Shown: positions 10,977-23,266 of the stretch, in pieces
Layout of the letters: every line of letters starts with the position of its first letter
Numbering within the stretch: the stretch's first letter is position 1
DNA from: Toxorhynchites rutilus septentrionalis
Lineage: Eukaryota > Arthropoda > Insecta > Diptera > Culicidae
Length of the DNA: 64,000 bases
Direction of reading: 5' to 3'
Assembly (NCBI RefSeq): GCF_029784135.1
Contig: NC_073746.1
Location: 10,325,380 to 10,389,379 of the forward strand
Program-made: the position numbers and the translations under genes
The notes under the pieces: generated by a model
Told to the model about the DNA's origin: nothing
What the model saw: the letters and a program-made list of their open reading frames with translations, nothing else
Database searches by the model: none

Positions 10977-13900
10977 CACATTGTTTTTAAAAAGATATTC
11001 AAAAACAACATGCTATAGTAAAGGAATCCTATGTCGACTATGCGGTCGTGTTTTGACTTTTTCAATAGTTTTTTTTTTATTTCAAACCGTTCAAAGTACA
11101 AGGTTTGTCAGTTCATGTAACTAACGACCCTTCCAGGGAATTCCTTCAATCACCAGGCATCAGCGTCATTACAAATTGTTCTCTATCCTCATGGATGTCT
11201 TGAATTCGTGTCTGCTAGGAATCTGTACAGATTACACATTTGGCAACTGTGACAGGACTCAAACCAGCAGTCTTCGGCCGATGTCTTGCAGAATGTGTCA
11301 GAAATATTCAAACTTTCGTACTTGAGCTAGACTCCTTAAATACAGCCTTAAATAATGCGTAAGGTACTTGTGGGTGCTTTGCTGGATCGGAGATAGTTCT
11401 CATGTGGCTGAGGTTGGCGGTTTCATTCATGAAGCAGCTGTAAACTTCCTTGGTGCTGAGATCTCACTCAAATCTTTTCTCTTGTATCAGAAAACGGCGT
11501 AGGGTAAAAACTATGAACTTTTAATAGAAATAAAATAGCGAATGGAGCTCTGTGTTTTCTGTGGTTACTTCACTTTTCCGTGATTCTGTTGTGCTCCTTG
11601 TTCGATTAATCTATGTCAGAGGAAGAAAGAAACATTGCAGCATAGGATGTTAAACCCGTGTTGACAAATTAACCTAGCTTTACAGCTTGCTAAGTCTTTC
11701 AACACAAGTTTTTTTTCTGGGGTGTTGGAGATAGAATTGAACTTTTTTCCAGAGAGAAAGAAGGATGTGTGAGACAAGATGAGACCATCGTATATCACCC
11801 TAGATTGTATGCCGTCTCGGACCCACAAAGTTAGTAAACTTTTACAGTTTAGTTCACTAACTTTGTGGAACAAAATCAAAACGGTATCTCTGCAGTGGTT
11901 GTTTCATGTATATATCTAAACCACGAGAAAGAGTAGAGCATCTGCTGGTAATATAGTCGACTTCCGTTCGAATAACTATATGGAACGACAATGAAACCGG
12001 TTAGAAAACTAAATTTGATTTTACATACACACTGAACAGAAAGTATTGATCATTGATCTTAGATAATCCGTTTTCGATTAATTTTTTAAAGTACATTTTA
12101 ACCAGGTCCTGAAAAATATTTTTCGGTTTAGAATATTTTAAGTCAAATGCGAATAGTGTCTTCGTCTTTCACAACTAATTGGGATGGCTGGAAATCGTGT
12201 GGCCAAACGCGCTTAATCGCAATTCTAGAGATCTCTGTTAGTCGAATAGAGGAATCTGAAACAATGTCAGCTTATTCTTGAAATCCGAAGTCAGATTATG
12301 TAGCCCAAAATGCTGTCCATTATGTTGTCAAAAAACAAACAAGCAAGCAGAGACATGTATTAATCATCTGTAAGATTTAGTGAGAATTAAAACATGCCCT
12401 TGATTGCCCTTCATATTAACATCGCTTCAATTTAGATTCTCAGAGGACATACCAACAGTTTCAGCGGAGGTTCTCCTCCAAATCTTTTTTTCAAAACCTG
12501 CCATTCTGATGACCGATAATGGAGCACAAGACAAGGGTTTCTCCATCTGTCGGGCAATATCTTTTTTTTTTTTTCATGAGGTTTGTCCCTTTTCCTTCTT
12601 TCCGCCCGAAAGCAAAATGAATCCTGAAATGAAGAATGAGCACGATGGAGGGCTAAGCCGACGATCTCGATTGTTTCCTGGTGCGGATGGAACGTTGAAA
12701 ATTTTCATTAAAATCCTTCATCGCCCTCTGAACCCGTATTCATCCGAAGCATAATGCGTTGCCAAAGGTCACGTCTGCTCGGCTGTCGTCTCAAACGAAT
12801 TAGAATTCTAGCGCTATCACACAGACAAACATTTGCCTCTCGAAACAAGAAGACGGCTCACACGCTGGAATTTGGCATGCAATCTCTGCCATTGCAAACA
12901 TGTAATGCATAGCTAATGCTGTTGACAGCTAACAATTCATTTGTCGTCTGCCGAATAGCAAATGGCAATAATTAATATGTGATTTAGATTGAATTATCCG
13001 TTTTGTCTCATGTGCGAACAAGACAAAGTTTGTCTCTCGGGGGGAAGCTTGACTGAGCACTCGGGACAAGTAATTGAGTGTTATCCCATCCGACCGGTTG
13101 ACGCCCCGCAAATTGGACTATTGGTATGAGCCGAGAATCGTGCTCAACGCTACGAACATCGAACCACTTCGAGCATTGGTTATAATATCCGTAGTAATTC
13201 GCTCCGATATTTCATCCCGATGTCCCAAGCATTTATACATAAACCTCAAGGGATTACCGCAGCATCAGTTCGAATCTCCAGCAGTATTCGGGTTTTGTCC
13301 TTACGCACGATTTCCAATTAATCATTGGGTGAACAATATGTGTGCGCCAACAAAAGGCACTACTGAATCTGTATCGACATCTGCACCTGCTGCATTCGCT
13401 AGTTGAGCTTATAATAGGTTAGATTGAAGCCGGTTCCAAAAAGCGGAATGTAGAATCCGTTCCAACGCAGCAGCAGCAGCTCCTCCTTCGAGGTAGTAGT
13501 CTTTGCGGATCCTTACGGAACAATGGCGATCGGGTAATGAATACTAATTTGCCGCAGCAGTCACTATCGGTGTGGAATCTTTGTCGAGTGTTTTGTGTAC
13601 AGGACTGTGAAAATGAGCCGACACAACTACACACGGCATGTGCAGCTGCAGCAGCGGTTGGAATGCGTCCCCAAGACGGAGAGCCAACCCAAAGGAGGCA
13701 TTTTGATTTATTAGGCGGAAACGAGATAAACTTGCTGGTTAGGGAGAGACTTTAGAGATAATTGTCCCGTGCGCTTGTGGAATTCCTCGAAATGGCCAAT
13801 AACACCAATAGACTCGAGCTGTGCTGGAAACAATAGCCATATGCTGGCGAGGCTCTCGCCGACAAATGCAAGGAAACATTGTAGCCTGTCATCGGTTAAC

Positions 13901-14380
13901 CGGATTGGTAATTACATAACTACTTGTGGTGAAACGATCGAAGAAATAGTTGCTTTTATTGTCTGATTTTCGCGCATTTCCTAGAGACAGCTCATTATCG
14001 TCGTTTGCACGTCAGTTCTTTGTGAACTTGCATTGCGAATGAACGCTGATCAGATATACTCGTACAGTGACGAGGTTCATGTCACCTGCACGAGTGTCAA
14101 GAGAATGTGTCCCAAATGAGACTGATTTGTCTCCACAGTGCATTAACGTGGAATCCTCTAAGTGTCAATCTCAATCAGGTGGAAATGAAGATAAGCAAGG
14201 TACACAACTCGCAATAACAGCAACAGAATAGTCAATTCCCGGGGTAGTGATTAAATCTCAATAAGGGTGCTAAGGGTTTCGACAAATATTGCATTTTCAC
14301 ACAATCCTGCCTTCAACAAGCGGTGCTCGATTTTGGTTTGTGCGCTGCAGTCTTTAATGTGTGAATGACTTAACGAAATG
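10977..14380. other. Long unassigned stretch
   Basis: No element ends or domains recognised. 12600-14300 has more balanced composition, lacks repeats and includes CAG-repeat-like words near 13470 and 13640; it could be host intron or intergenic DNA. Open frames here (for example 12404-12754 and 13074-13406) have no recognisable motif and are not called. Confidence 0.35.
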
Positions 14381-14390
14381 CAGTGTTTGC

Positions 14391-14450
14391 GATTCTCGCA
14401 GTCTTGGCACCAATGATGTACCTCTCATCATTGCCAAGATTGCGAGTTTC
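14391..14450. ncRNA. Possible pre-miRNA-like hairpin
   Basis: GATTCTCGCAGTCTTGGCAC... folds back on ...CATCATTGCCAAGATTGCGAG around the 7-nt loop TACCTCT (14419-14425). The stem is about 24 bp: 7 pairs (AATGATG), a 2-nt bulge, 7 pairs (TCTTGGC), a G-U, then 6 pairs (CTCGCA). Length, bulges and loop fit an insect miRNA precursor, and the surrounding DNA is not obviously repetitive. I do not recognise the arms as a known miRNA. A small decayed inverted repeat is the alternative. Confidence 0.3.
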
Positions 14451-14459
14451 TGTCAGTTT

Positions 14460-15590
14460 CTTGAAATAACCAAGGATGGTTCCAATCGTATCAACGAGCG
14501 CTCGTTCAATTCTCTTATTTGATTCATTCAACGCACACAATAATATGTTTTAAATCACTCATGAAAAAGAAAACTGACGTGTCAACGAAAACACTGAATG
14601 AACGCAGCGTGAGAGTCATCGTTTGGTATTTGTGCGCGTGTTCATCGATGCTTGCTTGTATCATTTTATGATTCGTTCGTTAGTTTCTGCCGTCGCTTTA
14701 CTTTCGTTTCCTGATCCGATTGGGTGCTTAGCCTCGGAGCTTTGGATCGAATCGCTTTGTGATAGAGTGGTGTCGCTCTCAGAAAAGAATTGAATCGCAA
14801 GGCAAAAATGCGATGCGATGAAAATATAACTTTTCGATGTGCAATGCTCGCAGGTGCGCAGTTGTCGTCTAATAACTTTTAAAAGGAAAGCCAATAGGGT
14901 TCAGTTTGCTTACTAAATAGTAACTATATATAACCTTCGAAACGCAATCTATAAATGCTTCGAATTTTTCTTGTCTGATATTTATTATAATACAAATTGT
15001 CAAAAGCGGATTTTTGTCCAATAGTGGAGGCACAAGTTCGCAGCCTATGGGGCAAACGATCGCACTTATTGAAATAAACTTTTGAGATAACTTGTATCAA
15101 AAATCAATGATGTATCATTGGTAGCGTGTGGAAAAATCATTAATAGCGTGTGTAGGCATCATCCAAGAGGGGATGGGTAGTTGATTACTTGCTGGCTAGA
15201 CTGATTTGTTGTAAATTTCGAAAAGGCATACGATGCATCCTCATGAAGCTAGATCTCGTCCCTCTAGTTTTGTAACCTGGTTGTATCCGCGCTGGACTTT
15301 GATGGCTTTCGCAAAAACACCAAATCTTTGAAGAAATCGTTTTGTCCAATGGTCTGCAATGGATGATCAGTTTCTCAGACTGCTCACTCTCGACTAGAGA
15401 TGAAACGGGATGTTGATTTTATTTTCACTCCGGATGATCGAATTTTCCGGATAATCGAATCATATGAAAATTAAAAGGAAATCTCTCGGTAAACGTAAAA
15501 TAACTATGATTTGCACTGACTTATTTGTACAATGCAGTATCTTAGCCACAAATTGACTAGCGCCCCATGGGGGAGGAATAATGTTTTGAA
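14460..15590. other. No gene; possible pogo-like end sequence near 15425-15470
   Basis: Unassigned sequence. At 15425-15470 GGATGATCGAATTTTCCGG followed by ATAATCGAATC resembles the GATTATCCG-type termini of pogo/Tigger elements and lies upstream of a pogo-like transposase remnant. Confidence 0.4.
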
Positions 15591-15609
15591 ATTCGAAAAA
15601 AAACATTGC

Positions 15610-15884
15610 CTTGTTACAGCTCATGAACCAAAATATTATTCAAATGATCAAGTCCAAATACAAGCAAAAGCTTGGCATCCAGGAGCCAAGGAGAGTTCCA
15701 TGAGATGGTTAAGCGAATCAACATTAGGGATGCTATGTTTTGGGTGGGCGAGGCTTGGGACGAGGTACCGAATGATTCCATTGATCCCGTTGTCGGCTGT
15801 AGAAGAACGCATGAACGCATGAACGGTGATTCTATGGTTTTCGGAAGACTTAAACTTTGGCGTCTTTACGACAACAGTAAGTAA
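15610..15884 (+). pseudogene. Decayed pogo/Tigger (jerky-like) DDE transposase, C-terminal part
   Basis: In one frame from about 15622 the DNA reads QLMNQNIIQMIKSKYKQKL, matching the conserved QPMDQxxIxxxKxxYrxkL block of DDE_1 (pogo/jerky/CENP-B-like) transposases. A frameshift near 15680 follows, then FHEMVKRINIRDAMFWVGEA and WDEV in the frame open at 15672-15884, matching the downstream ikDAixwvaeAWdev block. The Asp of QPMDQ, the third catalytic residue in this family, is Asn here. Upstream catalytic residues are not visible. Dead fragment. Confidence 0.7.
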
Positions 15885-15885
15885 A

Positions 15886-17280
15886 GTCTGAATGTGCTAA
15901 AATGTTGTATGATGTGTTTTTTCGAGGTAATCATTTTTTTTTTTCTTCAGGAAGTCCCATTCGTAAATTTGAGATGACCATTCTCATTGGCACTCTAATG
16001 CACATCGTTACTCATGAATTTATTTTTAAACCAATATAAACAATAATTTTCAAGAAAAAAATTAAATTAAATTAAATCTATTCTGCGATAATATCGTAAC
16101 ATATGAAGATGCGAAATAGACATCTTTTGAGAATCCAATAAATCAAAGTACTATCCAAGCGGATTCAAAGATTAATCACTTATTTTGTATTCTTTGCAAC
16201 AATCTCAACACTCCTACCCCAACAATCGAATTAAAACATACTAAACAGACACTGCTCATCCTAACTACATCCATGTTTCATCAAATTATCATATTAGGTA
16301 TGTTTAAATATTAAATCGATGTTCATTTAAATTTGGAATTGCCAACGTATATAAATTTACTGCAGATAATCGAAATGTATTGTATAGTAGATTGTATAGA
16401 CCAACCCCTTTTTTTTTTGGTCGTTAAAAGTTACTTGCTGGCGGTTTTCCAATGTCCTTTCTGCTGCTATTCTTCGGAAGCAAACTACTGTACCACAAGC
16501 ATTTACAAATCATAACATCTTTTAACGCATATACAATTAACCCATATTAATCTAAAATATGTATTACACCTGATAAATTTTAAGAATAAGTAAAGGACAT
16601 TCAAAAACAACTGATCGAATAAAAATCGCCGCTTTGTTCCCTGCTTATAAATATTTGTACGGTATGCATCACAATATACAGACATTTGCTGCATTGGCCC
16701 TTAAAACGCTTGCTGTCGGTATGAGAATTGTTCAAATGAATACAATCACGGGAAAATTATCGCTTGGCGATCCTTCTCTGTCTCATCCGCACACAAATCC
16801 GATCGACGGAGAGCGAATCATTGGTCGACAGACCTGCTGTTCTTTCTACTTACGAGACAGAATGAACTTGTCTACCACATGTTTGGATTCGCTCACTCAC
16901 TGAGTGGTATCGTATGATGCGAGACGAACACATTGATTGAAGAAGTTGTTTTCACATGCTGAAAAAAGTTGGATGCTTTCGTCGATTCTCTCGTCAATCA
17001 CCAACATTGGAAATAACAGTTCGAACTTTCTTTTAATTTTTTTTATTTTTAGATGGGACGAATATCATTTTCCTTGATTTTGAATAAGTCCATTACGACC
17101 GGTAACTACTCAAGGAAATATGTGGTTGTTCTAAATATATTTCGGATAATTTTGAAGCATCGTTTGAAACGTCTCCAAACGAAGCGTTGTACGTCATTTC
17201 TCATTGACACCGCTTTTAAATCGCTGTGAAAAGTGTATTGAAGCTGGAGTAAATCCATAAATATCAAAATTAAGTTTAAT
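15886..17280. other. No gene seen
   Basis: AT-rich, unassigned. 16790-16930 is a little richer in GC and has no repeat partner in the window. Confidence 0.35.
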
Positions 17281-17290
17281 TATTTTTTTT

Positions 17291-17345
17291 CATATTTTTT
17301 CTTGAAAGCTGAGGATTTCTTACATAACATCTCTCGATATCAGAG
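17291..17345 (+). repeat. Dispersed AT-rich repeat (partner at 39889-39940)
   Basis: CATATTTTTTCTTGAAAGCT then GAGGATTTCTTACATAACAT is nearly identical to 39891-39930. At 39.8-40.3 kb the same motif forms one arm of an inverted-repeat element; here only one arm is evident, so this is probably a truncated copy. Confidence 0.6.
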
Positions 17346-17576
17346 ATACTTTTTTTTTCGTTTTTTTTCACCCTACAATGGAAAGGGGCACCCTAATATA
17401 AAAATAAAAAATACGGGTTTAATGCTTTGCGATTTTATTCTTGTTTCAAGCATATATTTTTAGTTTTTTGAATATAAAAAAAGAATTTAGTTTTTGGTTC
17501 ATCAGAGAAAACCTCTTTCTCACTTTAAGGGGAAAAGGTGAGAAAGGTGTTTCAACAATGACGGAGTTATTGAATA

Positions 17577-17640
17577 CTAGCTGACCCGGCAAACTTCATC
17601 CCGCCCAAAATTTGTTTTTTGTTATCAATACCTTCAAACA
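17577..17640 (-). mobile_element. Helitron-like 3' end
   Basis: CTAGCTGACCCGGCAAACTT followed by CATCCCGCCCAAAA is, inverted, the same terminus found at 45978-46015 (GGCAGGACGAAGTTCGCCGG then GTCAGATAG). A CTAG-type 3' terminus without terminal inverted repeats fits Helitrons. The element would extend rightward from here on the minus strand; its 5' end was not located. Confidence 0.55.
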
Positions 17641-18289
17641 TTCACGTTTTCTTACTATGAGCAAGTTCATGGGTCCAATCGCAGAACTGTTCATTGATTG
17701 ATCTTCTAATCGACCCCGTTGAATTTACCTTTTACTATAAAATTCCTAGTATTTCTAACAAAACTCATCATTATAATATCAGATTATTTTCAGACACAAT
17801 TCTCGTTCAACATTTTTCAACCACTTGCAAATAACATGTTTCTCCGTTACATGGAATAAGTATTTTATACAGAAAATTTGATAGAACAAAGACAGCCCTA
17901 AATCGAACAATTCCTTCCTCGAGGTCTGCTCTTATCAACACATCCGGCGATCCTTCTTTGGTATAGATAGAAGAAGATATAGGAGTGCGTTTAATCACAT
18001 TTAAATCCATTTCCAGTTTCGAATAAAGATCAATATTTCGCTAGCGCAAACATCAAATGAACTAACAGCACTTGTCACTATGTAATTGTAGAACAATTTA
18101 GCAATTTATATTTAATATATATTTAATATATTTAATAGAACAATTGTAGAATTTAATTTTCCGAATTTTCCCTTTTTCCGTCAGAGTTTTCCGAAAATAT
18201 TCAATTGACATGTTTGGATGGGATATTTTTGGTTGAAATATGTGTAATATTTTTATGGGACCCCTCTCCATTTCAAAGGAGCTAGGGGT

Positions 18290-18475
18290 GTCATACCATC
18301 ATAGAAACATTTCTCATACCCTAAAACCCTCGCATCCCAAATTGTGCTTGATTAGTTCTCGAGCTATGCAGAAATTTGTGTTTCATTTGTTTGACAACCC
18401 ACCCTTAGAGAGGGAGTGGAGAGTCTAACCACCATAGAAACATTTATTGCACCCTTAAAACCTCCATATTAGAAG
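18290..18475. repeat. Two-unit direct repeat (CATAGAAACATTT)
   Basis: 18292-18340 and 18427-18470 share ACC(A)-CATAGAAACATTT, an ACCCT-AAAACCCTC-like run and CAT; the offset is about 135 bp. Lies in the interior direction of the Helitron-like end at 17577 and may belong to it. Non-coding. Confidence 0.5.
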
Positions 18476-18532
18476 CATCGAGACGTTTTGACGGAGCATT
18501 ACGTTTCCGGAAACATATGTGGAGTACAGTAG

Positions 18533-18660
18533 AACCCCCATTATTCGCGGAATAGTCAGGCAAGCAGGGTTGCCATAATAAAATCTGTGTTTTTGGTCTG
18601 AAAAAATCTTTTAATCTTAGTTTTTTCTCAAAAAATCTGTATTGAAATCAGTATTAAGTT
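18533..18660 (+). repeat. Pogo-like and GTTGCCA-type element ends side by side
   Basis: TACAGTAGAACCCCCATTAT at 18533 matches the usual start of pogo/Tigger elements after a TA. At 18567 CAGGGTTGCCA begins a second kind of end, followed by AAAATCTGT words as at 8240-8372. Neither has an identifiable partner nearby. Confidence 0.45.
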
Positions 18661-19131
18661 TATAAGTCCAATGCTGAAGCATAATTTTAGCTTTAGTATT
18701 ATTAATTGGAATAGTTATTATTGATAAGACGATGTTGATGGTATCCACGTAATACCAGGAAGCATTTACGCTGTAGTAAAAATACAATGCTACAATAGAG
18801 GTGTAATGGAAATTATTCTGTTACCATGCTTGTTTACATTACGCAACGCAAATACTTTTATTATAATATATTTCAGGCTAACAAAAAAATGTAATGGTTG
18901 GAATGAATTAAGAGGTAGCATGATAAGACAACAATTTAAAAACTTGAGATTTATCTACGCTTGAAATCGGTGAAAGGCTTATTATGAAGCTAATGCTTAG
19001 GATATGGACAGGACTATTCCTATTTTTTATTCAAACTTTCGTCGCTCATACATTTGATGAATCAGCAGATTGCAGATCACCCAGTTTTTTTTTTTTTTTA
19101 CCATTATCAATATTGCTTTATTTACAGATTT

Positions 19132-22100
19132 TTATGTATACATATCAATGTAGCTTTTTAGTGTAACATTATTTTTACTTTCGTCAGGAGTTTCCAAAAA
19201 GTACATAATATATCTTATGAATATTTTCATAATTTTTGCTTTTTCTCCATTGTTTCTACCTCTAAGTATTGGATAGTGAAAATCTTTGAAATTAATTCCA
19301 GTTTGTTGAAATGTTCTTCCCATTACTATCTTGACGTGCTCCCATAATTGATTTATTCTTCGGCACGATGTAAATTTATGTTCCAAGGTTTCTCTCTCCC
19401 CGCAGAAGCCACAATTAGGATCTGGTCGCCGTTCTTGGTGGTACAGCATATCGTTATGTGGTATTTTTCCATGCACTAGTAGGAAGTATGTGGATTTCTC
19501 GTCTGAGGTCAGCTTTTTGTGGTTGATATTTTTCCAAACATGTTTCCAACTTCTTGTCACCTGTTCTGTAATTTTCACCGGTGGCAACTGATCTAAAAGA
19601 TGCTGATAGATCGTCATGGCCTCCGGATTATCTAAATGACTTTGTGGTAAACTACCCATTATTGTTCTAATTATTCCTATGTGGAGTAGATCTGCTGGAG
19701 TTTGTTGGGAAAATGATTCCATGGACGGCAAAACTGATCTCGTTCTGATATAGCGATTAACCAAAAGGGCTTTAGTTTTTAGATTTGGTGAATGGAGTCC
19801 CAAACCACCTTGTTTCTTTGGTCGCACTACATCTGTCATCCTAACACGCTGAGCTGGAACGCCTGCCCACAAAAAATATCCAATTTTCTTCGTTATCATT
19901 CCAACATATCTGTTTGGGATAGGCAATATCGAAGCCATATACCACATTTTAGAGCAGATAAATGTGTTTAACAACACAACTTTCTGCTTGATGTTCACTA
20001 TTCTCGGTCGATTCATCCATATAAGTGAATTTATATTGTGGTATATTTTATCCCAATTGAGGCAGACAGTGTCTTTTATGTTGTTTTTGAACCGTACTCC
20101 CAAAACTTTGATTTCATCTTTCTTCGCAAAACCTTCCCAGTGTTGTATCCCTGGTCCAATATCCATAGCCTCAGTTTTTCTCATATTTAGCTTTGCTCCT
20201 GCAGCCTTCTCGAACTGTTGAAAACATGTTAGGATAAGATCAATTTTTGAAGGGCATCGAATAATTATAGTGATGTCATCTGCATAAGCTATCACACATT
20301 CTCTTGGAGCGCTACAAATCTCAGCAAGATTGTCCAGCAAAGGTTGCAGATAGATGACGAAAAGCAGCATACTCAAGGGGTCGCCTTGTCGTATCGATTT
20401 CTTTATCGAGAAAAGTTCGGTAGCTTGACCGTTGATGATCAGCTGAGAGTTGGTTTTCATAGCTAAATTTTCTAACAGATCTACAAACTGTCTATTGAAG
20501 CCCATCATTCTCATATTTTTCAAAAGAAATGAACGGCTAACTCTGTCGAATGCATTACTCAGGTCACATGCAACTACGATTCCGCCGTTTCTTTCTTGTT
20601 TGGATAGAGCAATATGATCCCTGACTGTGCAGACCGCTTCGAATATCGTGTTTTTTCCGTTGCTGCACTTCTGGTGACTTGAAAGTACCGTTGTTGCAAT
20701 TTTTTCCACCCGCTGCTTCAAAACTCTACTCAGTACTTTGTAGTCCACATTCAGTAAAGTGATCGGACGCAATGAGCTGATGCTATTATCTCCTCCTTTC
20801 TTTTTAACTAGAACTATTATTCCATCCTATAAATCATCCCTCACGTAACCGTTTTTGATTTCATTTATTACAAGTGTGAATTCGTTCTTTATTATATCCC
20901 ATGCTTTCAGATAAAACTCCCTGGTAAGACCATCCTTTCCTGGTGACTTGTTTGGTGCTGATCCTTTAATGACTGCATAAATTTCATCTTCTCCAAAATC
21001 TTCCATCAAGTGGTTATTTTCATTCAGATTCTCCATCATCGTCCTTGCCGGAAGAAAACGATCGTCATCCTCAATCTCGTCCTCATGAAATAAACTCTGA
21101 TAGTGTTCCAAGATATAGCTGCGTATGTTATCTGTGTTGGTTATAGATTGCCCATCGATCGTCAAGGATGTTACGCTGGTTTCTCTTCTTCTGTTAGCTT
21201 GATCTGCCAGTTGAAATATGGAAACGTCTTCTCCTCCAAGAAAACGAAGATTCGTGTTATTCCTGCTATTTGTGAATTTTTTCTGTTTTAGTAACATTAT
21301 GGCTTTGATTTTATTTATTTCTGGTGTGCAGTCTTGATCCTTGTGCTTTTCGTATGCATTTTTCAGGCACGTGTGGTAAAAACCCATTGTGTTGTTGAAT
21401 GTCCGAATAGCGATAGAATTTTTCCATTTGAAAAACGACGCAATTTTCCCTTTGGTATACGAAGACCACCAATCCGCCCATGTTGCGTAATGCCTCCTCT
21501 GTCGTGTCCAGTAAGCCCATTTATATCTGAGCTCATTCATATTTTGATCAGACAGTAAATGCTTATTCACCCTAAAGAATGGTCTATGAGTTCTTTGTAT
21601 GCGTATAGGTAGTACAATGCGCATAACAACTCCTTTGTGATCGCTAAAACTGTTCGCTTGTAACTTGCAGTATCGTACGTTGGGTAAGCAGTTTGGAGTG
21701 ACATAGATTCTATCGATCCTTGACATCGACCGACCACGCACAAAAGTGTAATCATTTTGCGTGTTGAATTCTCTCCACACATCTTTGAAGTTTAGCCTTT
21801 CACATAATCTTTTTAGAGCCGGACTCATATTTGATATTCCAGTGGCGTCAGCTGGATTAACTATGGAGTTGAAATCTCCCAGCAATATAGTGTATGGAGG
21901 GTAATCTTGCATGAATCTGGGCACGGTTTGATTGAAGAACTCTTCACGCGCCGATCGGTTATTTGATCCAGATGGGGCATAAATATTTAAAATTCGAACG
22001 TCATGCTCTAGATTGATGCATAATATACGAGAATCCAGGCTCCGGGACACACTGATTATTTTAATTCCATTTCGTATAGCAAAAGCCGTACCACGACAAG

Positions 22101-22299
22101 TTTTGCTTATATTGAATGTAATATTATAGCCGGGAATACAGAGATTTTCATTGATAACTTCCTGCATGCAAAGTATATCTAGGTCTAGTGTATATATAAG
22201 TGACTTGAGAGAGTTTATTTTGTTTTCGTTACTGATACCGTTCAGATTGATAGTTGCGAGAGTATAAGAGAAGGTTTGTCTACTGTTTATTTCTTGCAT
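19132..22299 (-). pseudogene. L1-clade LINE ORF2 (endonuclease-RT) with one in-frame stop
   Basis: Two open segments in the same frame, 22299-20827 and 20826-19132, separated only by a TAG at 20829-20827. First segment: APE-type endonuclease with LDILCMQEV, LLGDFNS and SDHKGV, then a linker and the RT N-terminus (APNKSPGKDGLTREFYLKAW). After the stop: LRPITLLNVDYKVLS, CDLSNAFDRV, SIRQGDPLS, AYADDITIII (catalytic Asp pair) and a C-terminal CGFCGERETLEHKFTSC knuckle. Without the stop it would be one protein of about 1055 residues. Probably a nonsense mutation; recoding cannot be excluded by reading alone. Confidence 0.85.
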
Positions 22300-23266
22300 G
22301 ATCGATTACGAGTTTACTTGCCGCTTGGTGCGAAGTTCTTGTTGAGCGCCGTAGCCTTTCCGAGGATTCATCATCGGAAATCTCCATAACGCCTCTCTCG
22401 GATAGTCGGGTAAGTGAGTTTGATCGGCTGCTTGTTGGTGTAGCCCTTGAGTGGCCTAAGTTGTCACTTACATTTGTTGGTATGTCGTATTCTTTTGTTG
22501 CCTTGTATTTGCTTGATATTGCTTCAGTTGTGATTTTTGCATTCGTGGTATCGGTTGAAATCTTCGGTGCTTTGTCTCGATTGTTGTGGTCTTCAAGCGA
22601 TGATGCTGGTCGTTTCTGAGCTTCGTTTGCGCTAGCCTTTCCCGGGCCAGCGACAACGTCGGAGTAGAGTGATGACGATTTGTTTTGAATTTGTAAAAGT
22701 GTTCGATTTTGTGCACAACTTGATACGAAGTGAACCTCTTGATTGCAGTGTCGGCATGTTTGGATTTGATGTGTATAGGTGACGTGTGTGTTGTATCCTC
22801 TTACGTTCACGAAGGAAGGAATAGAATGGTTTATTCGTATACGGACTATTCGTATCCCACTTGGTATCTGCGAGAAGAACTCCGAACGGCACATCTCGTG
22901 CTTTACGCTGATGATCTCACCGTATGTAGAGAAGTATTCAGAGATCCATTGGTCAGGCATTTTTGGAGGTAAGTGGTGCAGCTTTACGTCCGTTCCCCCA
23001 TCCTCAACGTACAATCTGATACGATGGATGGTACCATTGTTGTTCAGCTCAAATTTGCCATCGTACTGTTCCACGACCTCTTCCACTCTTTCCTGTGTCT
23101 GCATCTCTACGAATACCTTTCCTTCGACTTTGTCGATTTGTATGGCAGTAACATCTTGAGGGGTCAGCTTCAATTGTTTTGCGATAAACGCAAAGATGGT
23201 CTCATCCCTCAACTTTCGTATGCTACGGATATCAATGTAGAACGTGTGGGCTCTTAGCGTATCCAT
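22280..23266 (-). CDS. L1-clade LINE ORF1 (nucleic-acid-binding protein)
   Basis: Intact 328-codon frame. The N-terminal two thirds are without a motif I can name. A CCHC zinc knuckle CRHCNQEVHFVSSC (C-x2-C-x4-H-x4-C) lies around residues 171-184, followed by a Ser/Lys-rich, low-complexity C-terminus (RSNSLTRLSE, DDESSERLRRSTR). This is the expected RNA-binding partner of ORF2. Its end overlaps the ORF2 start by 20 nt in another frame, a usual LINE arrangement. Start chosen at the first ATG of the open frame. Family role inferred; no homolog checked. Confidence 0.85.
   Translation of the reverse strand: MDTLRAHTFYIDIRSIRKLRDETIFAFIAKQLKLTPQDVTAIQIDKVEGKVFVEMQTQERVEEVVEQYDGKFELNNNGTIHRIRLYVEDGGTDVKLHHLPPKMPDQWISEYFSTYGEIISVKHEMCRSEFFSQIPSGIRIVRIRINHSIPSFVNVRGYNTHVTYTHQIQTCRHCNQEVHFVSSCAQNRTLLQIQNKSSSLYSDVVAGPGKASANEAQKRPASSLEDHNNRDKAPKISTDTTNAKITTEAISSKYKATKEYDIPTNVSDNLGHSRATPTSSRSNSLTRLSERGVMEISDDESSERLRRSTRTSHQAASKLVIDHARNKQ

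Noticed and set aside
12404..12754. Plus-strand 116-codon frame
   Set aside because: Contains a translated T-run (FFFF) and no motif; probably chance.
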